Origin: Dillenia suffruticosa
Lineage: Eukaryota; Streptophyta; Magnoliopsida; Dilleniales; Dilleniaceae
DNA length: 64,000 nucleotides
Direction of reading: 5' to 3'
NCBI GenBank assembly: GCA_033439265.1
Contig: JAVTVX010000035.1
Span: 20,238,001-20,302,000 of the forward strand
Part shown: piece by piece, positions 39,701-52,720 of the stretch
Position numbering within the stretch: position 1 is the first letter of the stretch
Layout: every line of letters begins with the position of its first letter
Program-made: the position numbers and the translations under genes
Notes under the pieces: generated by a model
What the model was told of the DNA's origin: nothing
What the model saw: the letters and a program-made list of their open reading frames with translations, nothing else
Database searches by the model: none

Positions 39701-42700
39701 ATACTCTTCCTGTTCCATCTTAAAGACATGCTGCAAAAATACATGAAAGCATATTCAACATAGGCAACACAATAGCATAGAAGGCTTGAGCACATAAAGC
39801 ACCAGATTGATCTAAACCTGATTAAAATGTTGTTGCAGTTTCTCATTTGTAAAATTGATACAGAACTGCTCAAAACTGTTATCCATGAGAAGCTTCAGCA
39901 ATGTGCAAGTACATAATTTGTTACAAAGCCAAAAATATCTGCAACTACAGCTTACCTATTGAACTTAAAACTTTCAAAACCATATATATCAAGAACTCCG
40001 ATCAATGATTTGGAGTTTGGGTCTTGCCCAATTGAGCTGTTTATTTTCTCCACAAGCCTGAACAAGCAATGAAGAATTAGCTTACATAATTTGAAACAAT
40101 TAAAAAATATGTGTGAAGCTTGAGGAAAAGCCAACCTACACAACCTTTTCTATATACATTCAGCACATAAGCTCTCTACAATTAGAATATGTACCAAGAG
40201 TTCTAGTAAGAGACTTGCAACAATTACATTGGCATTGAAAAGACATACCAATCAAACAATCTAGAATATATTGTTTTGGCTAAAGCATCTCTGCTACCAG
40301 TTGCAGAAGCAGGATCAAGAGTTCTAGTGATAATTTCTTCAGGTGTTATCATTACACGCTTAATCAATGCATCTTCCAAGCTCTTGGCATCACACCTGTT
40401 ACAAGATATCAGTAAACACATAAGCATGAAAGAAAAGAAAAGAAAAGGGTAGTGCAGAAGATATATGGAATTGCAATTGATTTCATGAAGGGGTAAAGAA
40501 AGGAGCATACTGAAGAAGTTCAGTTGTCATATTAAGATGGAACCTAGACTTTTCATCTTTAATGACAGAAGAGTCAATTTCTTCTCCCTTTGCAAAATTT
40601 ATATTCCCCAAATGAAGAATTGCAGCTACCACCCTGAATATTGCCTCCTGAAAGAGAAATATTCCAGATGAAAACTTTATGTGCTTCAGCAATCACATGC
40701 TTTCCATTTACATCAACAACTCACCTGCTCGTCTTCACTTATTCCCACTACATCCATGGCCCTTCTAGTTGCAAGATATTCATGAGCATCACTCACTCCA
40801 TCGAGCTCATAGCAATTAGATTGGTTTAGATAATGGAATGATCTAGGATTTCCTAATTTGTACTTTTCAATATCCTACAAAAGACATAAGAACTGGATTA
40901 TATAATGCCATCATCTAAAGAACGAAAACTAAAAGAAAGAGAATAGAGGATAAATATCATGAGTAAATTCAAGTGCAAAGCTGAGGCGCTTGGGTAGAAT
41001 GCCATGAGAAAATAAATCAAAATTACCTCAGGTGTTGCAGCACAAAGAAGGTAGAAGCAGTGATAGTTTCTTTCAGGATCTGATATTTGGCAAACACGAG
41101 ACCTCTCAAGTAGATAAGTTCGTATAGCTGCTCCAGATATTCTCCCGTTCTTATCAAATTGGATCTCAACAAATTTACCAAAACGACTTCATAGTTATGC
41201 CACAATTAACAAAAAAAAAGGACTAATAAGTTAGCAGAAGAAAGATGTAATGAATCCATGCATGATTCATAAATGTAATCAGTGATACATAACAAGCACT
41301 AGAAAGAACATAGCTTGTTTGGACAAGAAACAAAGGGAGATAGCCCAATGGATATATATTTACCTTGAGTTATTGTTTCTAACAGTCTTCGCATTGCCAA
41401 ATGCTTCAAGAACTGGATTGGACTATAAAATCACATTATAGACAAAACCAATTAATCAACAGCTTTCTACCTCAGAATATCAATATATCAAATGAAATAT
41501 CTCCAAACTAGACGATGCTAGATTCAATTTTACCTCCAGAACTTGTTGTTCGACCGTCCGACCCTCCACTCCAGATCGCCCACCTAGATGTGCCAGATAT
41601 CTCATAAGCATCTTTGTTGTCTCAGTCTTTCCAGCACCACTTTCTCCGCTAACTAGGATTGAGTTGCTCTTTCCCTCATTGATCATTGCTCTTTATTTAA
41701 AAAAATATATATATATTAATAAAGAATTGTAACTGAAAATTAAAAGAAGTCAAAACACGACGTACCTGTAAGCAACGTCTGCCACTGCAAAAACATGGGG
41801 GCTTAGTTCCCCAAATCCGGCTCCTTTGTACTGTTCCATCATGTGAGTATCATAAAGATGAGGCAGTCTTTGAAATGGATTTACCGCAATGAGAATGTTA
41901 CCGGTGTATGTCTAGAATGAATTTAAAAGATTAGTATCAAAAGGCCATATCTTACTCATTGACTTTAAACTTTAATGCAACACCAATGAAAAACACAACT
42001 TGTCATCTTACATAGATCTCATTGAGTTCATATCTGGTTGCCAAGTTTTGAAGAACACCTGGCTCATGCAAATATGAGAGCTTGGTCATGTCATCAACGC
42101 CTGCAGGGGGAGCCTCAGTATCCTTTGGGAACACTTTGGATATATTTGCAACAACCTGCAATCAGCTTTGAAGATGTGAGATGAAATCATATATACAACT
42201 TTTCAACGAGATTTTTTTTTCTTTTTATTTTGCAACTCAAAAAGGTAAAAGAAAACTTTTGGTGGGAACATTTAACACATAATTTTGCAAAGCATATGGT
42301 TATCTTACTGGAGAGTCAAATAAGATTTCCACAAGAACTGTAACCCAAAAGGACAGAAAGGTAGCTGTTGTAAGTTTAAAGTTCAACGGTTTTTTTCAAG
42401 AAACATCCCAGAGGCATGTTAAATGAGATTATATTTTGCAGGGTATAAAGCAATGATCCTGGGATGAAGACACTATAAGTTCATGAATTTTCTAGCTAGA
42501 CAGAAGTATGGAAAGCAAGTTCATATTTCTATAAATGCCCAAATCCAGTGTTCAACTTCCTATGTTCTCATCATATTTTAAAAAATTCGCTTGTCAGGGT
42601 GTTTGAAAAAGTGGCACTGTATCCAATTGTCCAGCAATATCAGGTTGCAAGTTCATCTAAGACAACTCTAAGACTGCACAATTCTGATTATACTTGTAGC

Positions 42701-45700
42701 AGAAACAGCATTTAAATAATCTTTAGTTTACTTGCAACCTTAAACATGTTAATAAACAAGTGAAATACAATATTCCTATCAACACGATTCTTAGATGAAA
42801 ATAAACAAGTGCAAACTAGTAGGACGGCACTCACTTTTCTCCCATCGGTTGTTTGCACATGGACCTCATCGCCATTGATGCTAAAAACTTCTCCATCAAT
42901 CCAAGCCAACTTTGGGTCTTCAACCCATACATGAGATGCCACAATAATATTAACTGGTGCAGCCTGCAAAGGATGTGGCATGGAGGATACTATGAAGTCA
43001 GGAAACTTGAAGATACAAATTCAAGAAGTAGAACTACTGCATGATGAAGAAAAACATGCAATTCTTAATCTTCCGTAATTCATGTAATTCTAGAATCGAT
43101 GTCAAGTTTGTTGACTATGCAATAAGTTCCTGGATTGAAAAATATTATTGACTACATCAGTGGATTGCAAAAATGCAGCAGGTAAGCCATTTAATGCAGA
43201 GAACATTGATGTTGGTTCCGCATCTAAACCACCGAAAATCAGGAGAAAGCACGAAAAATGACACATCAATTGCAGCACCAACAACCAATCCATTTTTACA
43301 GAATTCTACTGCTAATGCAACTCTTACTTTTTTATTAGAACCAACACATGTTACAACAACAGGACCTATATGTTCACCATAACAACCAGAAGTACTAATG
43401 TTTTTTCATATGAAGGAAATTCAACACATGTTTTATTAATATAATGAGAATCCTTAATATGCTGCCCAAGCAATAAGGACTAAAATGTACCAACAATGAA
43501 ATCTGTCAAATGCAACCGTTTCACCAAGTCATCAATGATGTGACTGACCAAGAACTTCAGCAATTAGCAGAACTGGAAAAATAGATAAAAATAAAATAAA
43601 TCCAACAATGGCACCCAAGGAATGACATCCAGTTAGAGGAATCTCTCTTCACTCTAGAAGGCCACCTATTTCACACCTCAATACTAAGTAAATAGTACAA
43701 CTGCAATAAAGATTAACCCCATGCATCTCAACAGTCTAGGTGACTAAAGTTAAAGCATTTAACAAATAATCTCCCATTTTTTACAGTTCAATTGCAATGC
43801 AATAAAAGACGGTAGATAGACTTCAAAACTATTCAAAATAAAGTCTATTAGAGCCGAAGGAGGGGTCTCCATATACATTTGTGATGCATCCTCAAGCCTA
43901 AGACCAACCATTTTGAAGCTTAATATGCACTAACTAGAAACATTTCCATCGTGAACATTATGAATGTGCTTTATTATCTTTTATCGGTAGAAGTATAAGA
44001 TTAAAAAGCATGTCAAAATTGGAAGCAAACCTTTCTAATACTCAAGTATAAGATTAGAATTGCCAATAAAGCTGATGTTATATAAGTCTTCAGTTGACGC
44101 ATTTTCCATGTGATCAGTAACCAAAACATTATGTTGCTAGATAAGTATGTCCACAACTCTACACATTGCTCCATATTGATCAGGCATCAATCCTCAACCA
44201 AAGTGAGGCTCCATTTCCCCAAACAAAAAATGAATGCAGAAAGCAAAGTCATCCCATATTTGTGAATTTCCACAAGCCCATCCATACGTACATCTAACCT
44301 CATTCCAGCAAGCGCAACTGGAGTCCTCTCTGTGCCTTGCTTCAAGTTGGAAATGAACTTCCTTTATAACAAATCTTCATAGACACTTCCTTTACGGAGA
44401 ATCGCAAACTAATTTGAAGATTGGAAACCATAATAAAATTTCATGGGTGGCTGTTTACTAGCTCCTGACAACAACGGAATGGATGAATTGCATCAATTAA
44501 AGCACAGGGAATCAGAGGATGCTCATCAAAATTACTCCAGCTTAACTTGAAAACTTATTGAGCTCCTTAAGCTTGGCTCTTTTATTATATGAGTTGAACT
44601 CCGATGAAAGTATATAAGTCGAGCTCAAGCAGCTTGCTTTATTTATACACAACATATATATCTTCAATGATCTCAAAGTTCAACTCAGGCTTCACACTTT
44701 CAACATTACGTGCTAAGCTTCAATGACATCTTGCTAGTTGAAACCCAGTGAAGCTTGAGCAGCTCTATGGTTTCATAGCTCCAATCGTATCTAACTGATG
44801 AAATGCTTTCTTAAACATAGGAAAACAACAGACAACCTGATAGCAATAAGAGCTCCATGGAGACAAGAACACTAGAAGTAATGAGAAAGCCAGGAGGGTA
44901 ATATTCAGCACCCAAATACCTTTAGATGAAATCATGCTTTGTGAAAACTAATAGTAGATAAAAATTGTGGAGCAGAAAACAACAGAGTGGGAGTGAAGCC
45001 TATCCTAAATTTAGTACTTCCAAGTTCTTGCGATGAAGCTTGTTAACCAATGAAGGATCCTCCCCAAGTTGTCATGGTTACACGACCAGCGCCACTTCAT
45101 CTTCTGCAGTAAAGTATCTTCACCATAATTGCCTCAGTCTCCACTAAACCCCACACTGTACTAAAAGGAAAACCAAGTTGCCATGGTAAAGATGACAGAT
45201 TACTCCAGCCCCACTGAATATGCCATCATCCTCCATGCATTTCTCTATACTGCCCGCACTAGTTGTCAAGCATTTCTTGTTATGTATGACTAAGTTAAAA
45301 GGTCCATTACTTGAAAACATACAACCTTATGAAAGGGACAAGATTGGATTTATCCTACAACAAAAATAACCTTGGTCACACCCATCCCCAGATTTTAATG
45401 ATGAAAGATTACTCCAATCCCAACAAATATTGCCATTACCGCGGACTCCTTTTTGCACTTCCTCACAGTTCCTAAATTAGTGGTTAAATGTTTCTAATAT
45501 TCCTATGTTCCCTATGACTATGATAAATGCTCCATTGTCATATTATCCTAGAAGAACTCCTCTTCTAAACCCACAAACTTATGCAGTATAATAGATTGGA
45601 CTTACTCTACAACAGAATACAATCAAACTATTCCTGCCCACCAAAAAAATGAGAAGATTTTTCCCGGAATTTTCTATTCCGATTAATATCCAAAATTTTC

Positions 45701-45893
45701 AGAATTAAATCTTTTTAGTTCCACCCCATATACTTGAGTTGTACAAGAACTCCAAAGTTGAACAGATTTGACTTATAATTCAAAAAAGAATAACAAAAAA
45801 AAAAATCAAAAGCAAAAGTTAAACCTATGAATCAAGAAACATAAAAACATTAAAAAGAATACAAGAAAACTAAAACTCGTATAGAATTACCAT
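30712..45893 (-). CDS. XI-K: Class XI myosin heavy chain, XI-K type (39 exons)
   Basis: Actin motor driving organelle traffic, cytoplasmic streaming and polar growth. A complete 1530-residue frame assembles from 39 coding exons. Early ones are 45893-45891 (ATG only), 42963-42835, 42155-42012, 41911-41766, 41690-41534, 41422-41364, 41186-41027, 40874-40725, 40647-40511, 40395-40249, 40057-39956. The last is 30835-30712 with TGA at 30714-30712. An SH3-like N-terminus ([23 protein letters not shown]) precedes the motor: P-loop GESGAGKT at residues 156-163, switch I NNNSSRFGKF, switch [10 protein letters not shown], actin-binding [11 protein letters not shown] motifs span about 735-875, coiled coil about 880-1070, and the C-terminal globular cargo-binding (DIL) domain about 1120-1500 ([34 protein letters not shown]). 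The end FMFLHQRSD fits XI-K; XI-E is the alternative. All phases match and no break is seen. Confidence 0.96.
32117..32118 (-). other. XI-K: GC splice donor in the myosin gene
   Basis: The exon 32189-32119 ends AACAG and is followed by GCAAGT instead of GTAAGT; the next exon starts at 31848 after TGTGCAG. The join restores the invariant family text QLFNSLLLRRE. A GC-AG intron with otherwise perfect donor consensus is the expected form of this minor splice class. Confidence 0.9.
35679..35823 (+). mobile_element. Au-like SINE in a myosin intron
   Basis: A 145-base insert flanked by an exact 15-base target-site duplication, TTTGTGTGTGTATAT, at 35664-35678 and 35824-35838. The body has the tRNA-derived head of the plant Au SINE family: GACGCAACGGTTGAG (A-box region), GTGACCTCGAGGTCACGGGTTCAAGG (in two parts, containing the B box GGGTTCAAG), then AAACAGTCTCTTTGC and a CCGGGAAGGGAGAGCC end. 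It lies in the intron between myosin exons 35972 and 34903, in antisense orientation to the gene. The family assignment is from memory of the Au consensus. Confidence 0.75.
42964..45890 (-). other. XI-K: Large first intron of the myosin gene
   Basis: About 2.9 kb separating the ATG-only coding part of the first exon from the second coding exon (AAPVNII). No coding potential or identified element seen. A long first intron near the start codon is common in highly expressed plant genes. Confidence 0.8.
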
Positions 45894-46068
45894 TGATGAT
45901 GCGTGTGAAGAGCGATCTCTATATCCAACACATCAGAAATGTAGACGGCTCCAACAGAATCGCTTAGATCGGTGACTTTGAACTTGCAGCAATAGTTTTG
46001 AGGAATCAAAAAGGATACAAAACAACAAAAAAAAAGTTCAGGATTTTAGCCCTCTTTTCAAGCTTTGG

Positions 46069-46184
46069 TCTCTCTCTCTCTCTCTCTCTCCCCCCTTTTC
46101 TTTTCTCTCTAGAAATGAGTCTTGTAGCTTATATACAAAAGCACAAATTAAGCTTAATTCTCTCTCTCTCTCTCTCTCTCTCTC
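46069..46184 (-). promoter_or_regulatory. Two CT/GA tracts in the myosin leader region
   Basis: (CT)n at 46069-46090 and 46159-46184 on the plus strand, i.e. GA repeats on the myosin strand, about 180-290 bases upstream of the ATG. GA repeats in plant leaders can bind BBR/BPC factors; that role here is inferred. Confidence 0.5.
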
Positions 46185-48988
46185 AAGAAATTAAACTTGT
46201 GCAGTTGTGTCCCTCTTTCTCTCTGTGGTCAGCTGGGGTCCTGTGAAGAAGCAAAGGAAGGTAAGACATTCACGGCCTCCACCCACAACCTTTGTTTTCT
46301 TAATCAAAACGACTCGTCCCCGATTATTTCTTAACCCGACACCAGTGTAATCCGATACTGATTAACTATTAATCCCAGGTAATTTTGGGTCTTTTACTGT
46401 TTGGGCACGTATTTGGTTTTAATTACGGTTTTGCCACAACATTTTTATAAACGTTACCTATTTCTAAAAAAATTTTTCCTTTTTTAATAATTTTCCTTTT
46501 TAACCCACCATCATTCCCAAGTGTGGTGACTAGGTTTTAATACAATGCCTCTGAAGTATTTTAATGGGTAAAGTAATTAGAATAATCTTGCCCAATCACA
46601 ACAAGGTTTGTATTCCTAGATGGTATCAGACCTCTCATTGATTAGTTGAGGGATGCTAATTTTGGATGATCAAAAGAATTAATCTAAGAATATGTTTAGT
46701 ATATGTATAGAATATTCAAAAAACAAACATTGGTATCTATTTAGCAAAAATATATATTAATATTAAATTTAATTATAGTATTAAGATTAAAAAAACTTTA
46801 TAGATAATGATAAGTTACATTCAAACTCAATCATTGAAAAATTAAAATATATAATTATTGTATTAATTGTCGAAATAATTTAATCATCTGATAATTTTTT
46901 TCATAAGAATGTCTATGATACCATGGTTATAATTTTAATTACTTAAAATCTGAAAAGGGATGATGTGGTAATTATTTAGGAGCAAAGATAAAATGAGCCA
47001 TTTTTTGTGAGTAAAAGGGTAAAAGAGTAATATAGAAGGTGAAGAGTTTAAAATTAAGATTTATAATTCACGACATTCCCATCGCATTACTGGCCACTTT
47101 TGGCTGGCACTCAAATTTTTTAGCTAAAATTTTGGGGAGAGAATTCCTCAAGTACACTCCCTCACACCATTTTGGAAACTCCCCCTCCAATCAAAACTTG
47201 CCATGTGACCAAACATTTGGTCGGCTGGTTGAAACTAGACATACAAACGGAGGACCGAATGTATATGAATAATTTGTGATGCATTTTCTTTTAATTGGTA
47301 TTAATTATTAATTTAAAAATCTACGTAATTTTTTTAATATTCTTAATTTGTAAAAAGAGATCTGTTAAACTATTTCTTAGAATTACGATAAGATGTTTAA
47401 TTTTGTAGATAATTAATTGAAATCATAAATATTACTTTTAATAAAAAGTAGTTATCAATTGTATATCATAGCACTATTATATGATATTTGTTTTAATTCA
47501 CTCTTTAATCTCATTGTCCCAAGATTCATTCTTGACAAAAGCATAAATCATTCGATGATATTTGAACGTATGAAAATAGTTCAATTATGTTATAAAAGTA
47601 AATTATATTTTCGGTATTTTGATAAGTTTGTGTTCATAAATTTATCGATTAAAATAACATAATTTAAACTAAATATTTAATAATAAATGAAAATAGTTAC
47701 AGTATCGGAAAAGAATAATTCTGTTGGTATTCTTTTTAATAATTTTTCTCATCATAACTGGTTCGAGTTTTTAAAATATATAGAGTTTGTTTAATTTAAA
47801 TTTATTTTATTTGGTCTCTATTTTATTTAATTTTATTAATAATATTTTTTTAATTAAAATAATATTTTGTAAAAATAATTAAAGTATTGTATTGTACAAA
47901 CAAAATTATATTAATCTTAACCTCGTGGGTTTTGACATGAATGGAGGCCAATCGGGTGTGAGTGCATTACACGGAAGATGTTTCCAGGACAGGGGCAAGT
48001 CCGCAACTCCGCACATGTGGGTAATAAACGACGAGTCGGCCAAACAAAACCGACGAAATTTCGAAAATGTTTCTCCGACTTTGGAGAACGGAATAATGAT
48101 GTTCTGCTTTTCATGAAATGACCACATTGCCCTCGGTTTTTGTTTTGGGTTCTGGTGCGGCAAGGTCGGTGCCGGCTCGGGTTAGGTGAATAAATAACCG
48201 AACAGGATAGAAAATGCTGCGGCCGTAATTAACCGATTGAATTTGAATTTGCTGTCTGCGCGTAGGCAAACTCAAATACCGACCTTACGGGCTAAGCAAT
48301 TTCTTTTATTTTGTTTTTGTTTTTTTATTAGAAAAATAGAATTTTTATTTCCCAACCAAATAGTTAGCCGATATACATTACATATAAGATTTTTTTTTAA
48401 TTTATGGGACATTCGATTTAGCATGATAAAATGTTAAATTATTTAACTAAATTTCGAATTCGAATTGAAAAATAAAAAAAATTATACTGGAATATTCACT
48501 CCCTAAGTAAGACCTTTCTAAATGTTTGAACTAAATTAATTAAAGTATAATTCTGAATACAGAGGTAGTAGTAACAAAAAAAGATATATTTTAATTTTTC
48601 AAAGTATTTCTATTTTTGGTTATTAGTCATGCCAAATAAATCATTTACAAATATATATTTTCTATAATAAAAGTGGCTCAAACGCACACAAACAATTGAT
48701 CAAATATAATTTGTCCGTACCTATAATTTGTGAATTATTTCATATGTTTGATAACATAGTATGCATGACATGTCCACAATCAACAAAACTAATAATCCTT
48801 ATTCTTTAACAATGTTTTGTATGAGGTTAGTTGATGGATTTCAAACCTTGTACTTTGTGTTCTAATTATACAAAATTCACTAACAAAATAAAAAGATTGA
48901 TCTGTATTGGAGTGGAAGAGTTTTATAAACAGCAATACCATAAAGGACCATCCGGTAGTAATAAATACCAACAGATAATTGTTTTAAT

Positions 48989-49148
48989 AGATAAATGTAT
49001 TAAATTTTTTAATCAAATTTTAAATTCAAAACTTCGAAATGAAAAAAAAAATTATATTGAAAAAACTCCCTTTTCGACAATGTTCAAATCACATTTATTG
49101 AAATATGATTTCAGATATCGATTGATTAAAAAAAAAATAGTTATGAGT
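48989..49148 (+). repeat. Dispersed AT-rich repeat, copy A
   Basis: Starts GATAAATGTATTAAAT, contains AATTCAAAACTT then an A-rich stretch with ATTATATTG, and ends near GATATCGATTGATTAAAAAA. The same order of motifs recurs at 51168-51328 and, truncated, at 48424-48530. About 150-160 bases long. Family not identified. Confidence 0.5.
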
Positions 49149-49380
49149 AGATAAAAACTTTGAAGGTGATCCAGTTAAATAAAGAGAAATTTTTTGAAAT
49201 TACGAGGTTAAAGATATAATTCATAATTAAGTATTAATAGGCAAATAATTTAAACTTTAACATTTTTAACAACAAAAACGTGGTTGTAGGATATTTTCTT
49301 TTATTCTTCTCTCCTTTCAAATTGACACACATGGTTCACGACAATCGGTGACATGGAAAGATGCCATATGTTTGTAAGAA

Positions 49381-49600
49381 AGAAAATTTTGCTCAAACCT
49401 GCGTGAGAGATGAGACGTTGTTACTAGAAAACTGATCTAGTACTCATTGTCGTGCATGCGGAACAAAACGGTGACGGAAGAGAGATGCAAAGAAAATTTT
49501 GCTCAAACCTACGTGAGAGATGAGACTTTTGTTACTAGAAAACCGATCTAGTACTCATTGTCGTGCATGCGGAACAAAATGGTGACGGAAGAGAGATGCA
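49381..49600. repeat. 110-bp tandem duplication
   Basis: Two head-to-tail units, 49381-49490 and 49491-49600, each starting AGAAAATTTTGCTCAAACCT and ending GACGGAAGAGAGATGCA. They differ at only about five positions and one single-base indel, so the duplication is recent. Confidence 0.95.
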
Positions 49601-51167
49601 CAAGCAACAAAACTGCCTCAGCCAGCAGAGGATAAAAAGAAGTTGGGGTGTCAACTGAAACGCCACACCAACCACACTGACCTAAATTCAATATTCAAAG
49701 TACTCCTCTATACTAATTTCCTAATATCCTAATATTTAAACTGTTTTTTTATCATAGAATTGCACAATGAAGATAATATCCCACACATAATTACTATAAT
49801 TACAGACTAATTTAAATTACAATAATCTGAATTTATTGTCTAAAAAGAAATTAAATGGGTGCATACCCACCAATCCATTCTTACTTTTACAATATATATA
49901 AACTTTTTTTTTGTACAAGACAATATTTTTAACAACCAGATCGACCGTCCATCAGTTATAGAACCTATTCTTTGAGACCCCTTGTTCATGCATATTTGGT
50001 TAGCCCGTTAAAAAAGTAATGAAATTAGCAAGACAAAATTTAACAAAATAGAACAAGTTAAGATTTTTCAAATTGGATCCTAGCGTGTGCTTGTTCTTTT
50101 CCTAGACAATGAAAAGGGTGATAAACTTTTAACTCAATAGGAGTGAGGGTATTACTAGGCTTTGCCGAGATGAATTATTATGTTATTTTGTCTGTTTTTT
50201 TCTAAAGTTGATTGAATCGCACAATGGTTTTTTTTTGGTCTATAAACCTCCCAACTCTATTGTAAATAAAATTCAATGACATCATTGTTCATGTTGAAAA
50301 TAGTGAAAACTTCAAGTATGGAATATAGGGTCAAAATCCCAATAATTAGACTGCTGCAATATTTTATAAAGAGCAATGGTATTATGCAAAAAATTATTTA
50401 GTGAGTCAAAGCCGATTATCTGTTAATAGATTAACACAATAATTTTTTTTTCTTCAAATATCTAGAATTTTTAAAAATGGAAAACGTAGTTGATAGACCA
50501 TATAACAATAACAGAAAAAGAATTCAACTTTTGCATTAAAATATAAAATTGAATACGGGCGAAATTAAAAAATATCATTAAAATTAGAAAATAAAGAGCG
50601 TAAATAAATATACCAGAGTGCTAATAACCCAGCCGTGATTAACCCTTTTGTGCTTAATAATCTTGTAAATAAGATATTCATCATATTTATTGATAAATAT
50701 ATCATAAGAGGGCAAATTTTGAATAGAAAGAAAGTTTGGACCGTCGTATACATTTGTTAACCTGACACTATATTAATTTATAATCATTATCATTATTAGT
50801 TTGTCTAACGGTAATTGACGCATACAGTAAAAGAAGACCCTTTATTTTTTGCATATCATTTTAATTTTAATATTAAGAATTTCAGTGTTCAAAATTTTTT
50901 ATAAATGGATGTAAGTGATACAAATGTTAATAATATTACCCGAGGAAAAATGAAAATTATTCAATTTGATGGGTCATGAATACTTGGGCAAGAAGAGAAG
51001 AAAGCGTAACTTGCGGAGGCTTGGCTTAAGATGTTTGGGCTCTCCATTCCATGGAGCATAATCTGTGGATTGGCGAATCTTTTTCTTTCCTTGAATTATG
51101 TACTAAAGAAAAGTATGCAGAAGTTGGACCACAAACTTTTGCCGGTTGACAACCCGCAAATATATAG

Positions 51168-51328
51168 GATAAATATGTTAAAATATTCGATTAAGATTTG
51201 AATTTAAAACTTAAAAATAAAAAAAATTATGATAAAAAAGTTTTTCTTAAATTGAGTTTGATAATACTCGAATCAAATTATTCAGAATATAAATTCAGAC
51301 ATTGATTCATTAAAAAAAAGAAAAAAAA
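51168..51328 (+). repeat. Dispersed AT-rich repeat, copy B
   Basis: Starts GATAAATATGTTAAAATATT, contains ATTTAAAACTTAAAAATAAA and GATAATACTCGAATCAAATT, and ends near CAGACATTGATTCATTAAAA, matching copy A along its whole length with many substitutions. Likely a non-autonomous element family. Confidence 0.5.
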
Positions 51329-52199
51329 CTAATGAATATCAAAAGTTTGTAGCACAGCTGCATGACTAGACTTTGTCTTTGGCCAAGCTACCCACACCAG
51401 CCTGCTTTTTTTTTTGGGGGGGGGGGGATTGGGTGGCTTGACAATCTTCAGGGCGCAAGGTTGATGGCGTCTACCCTATTTTTAAACAAGGGATTTAAAA
51501 TTATGTAATAATAATTAATTGTATTATTTTATTTACTATATTTTCACTACCAATGTGAGGCAATGAACTTCTACTCAGACTAAAATTCTCTGAATCAAGG
51601 GCTCATGTAACTGACGTATCAGATATTTTTATATTTTTAAGAAAATTGATTAATGTGTTGATTGAGTAGCTAAGATGTCATTACCAAATCTATGTAAAGC
51701 TGTTTTATTTTCTCTTCCAGTAGAGTTGATATATCTGTCACTAAAAGATGGATCGAATGTTTGGGTATTTAAATGGTATATTCTGTAACTTTTTTTTTAA
51801 TCACCGGCCACCTTACACTAAACCAAAACAAAAAATTTCTTTCGCAGTAGGAAATATATTACGTATCAAAATCAAATTAATTATTGATTTGATTTTGATA
51901 AATATCTGACTTTTCTTATTTTTATATATTTCTATATTTGCTAACGGAAATCAAAAAATGATTTGATTTTGATATAAATATAATTCTAACGTATTGAAAC
52001 TAGTATATCATAAAATTAGAAAAATACTTAAAAGTGTTATAAATATTATGAATTATTGTGGACGTGCATTCAAGTTTCCAATATGCGATTTTCATGCATG
52101 ACTCTTAGATTTTGGTTTTTTGAGTATCCTTTTGAGTTAATTGTATTTAACGTGGAAATTTGTTTTGGTGGTTTTTTTTGTTTAAAAAATTAACTAAAC

Positions 52200-52720
52200 T
52201 CGTTCTAATATACAAGATCCTTACAAGGGGCAAGTGCAGAGCATAATAGAACTATAAAGATTTATTTGCAGTGGAAAAAGAAAGAGAGAGGATAGGTGAG
52301 ATAAAGAGAGAGGCTAGGTTTTTTAATTTTGCTATGATATCATGCTTGAAGAGGACTTGTTCCTATTTTTGAATAATTGCATTCCACTATATATAGAGAA
52401 TTACATGAGTATATATATACAAAATAATAGCTAAATATATGATTAGTTATTAGGCTAAATGTAAAACTAAATATAAGAGGTCAAATATTCTATCTATCAA
52501 TCATTAGATCAATATCTTCATACTCATTTCAATTGTCTATATATAAACCCCACAACCTCATTTGATGTAGATGAAATAGAGAAATTAACTCTCTATCTGT
52601 CTCTCATTCTCTATAAATAATTTCTCTTTTTTTATTTTATAATAAAAAGTTTACTCTTACACCTCACTTTGTTTTTGTCTCTTACTCAACTGAGTTTTTT
52701 GATAAAGTTTTTATTGTCAG
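52200..52720 (-). mobile_element. Possible LTR-retrotransposon fragment (fossil)
   Basis: On the minus strand, near 52330-52350, the text resembles the initiator-methionine tRNA primer-binding site that follows plant 5' LTRs, and the adjoining sequence has TATA-like promoter signals. No coding region is recognisable. A weak call. Confidence 0.25.

Noticed and set aside
41023-41205. Separate short open frame on the minus strand
   Set aside because: It is a shifted reading of the myosin exon 41186-41027, whose true frame gives the conserved [13 protein letters not shown] text.
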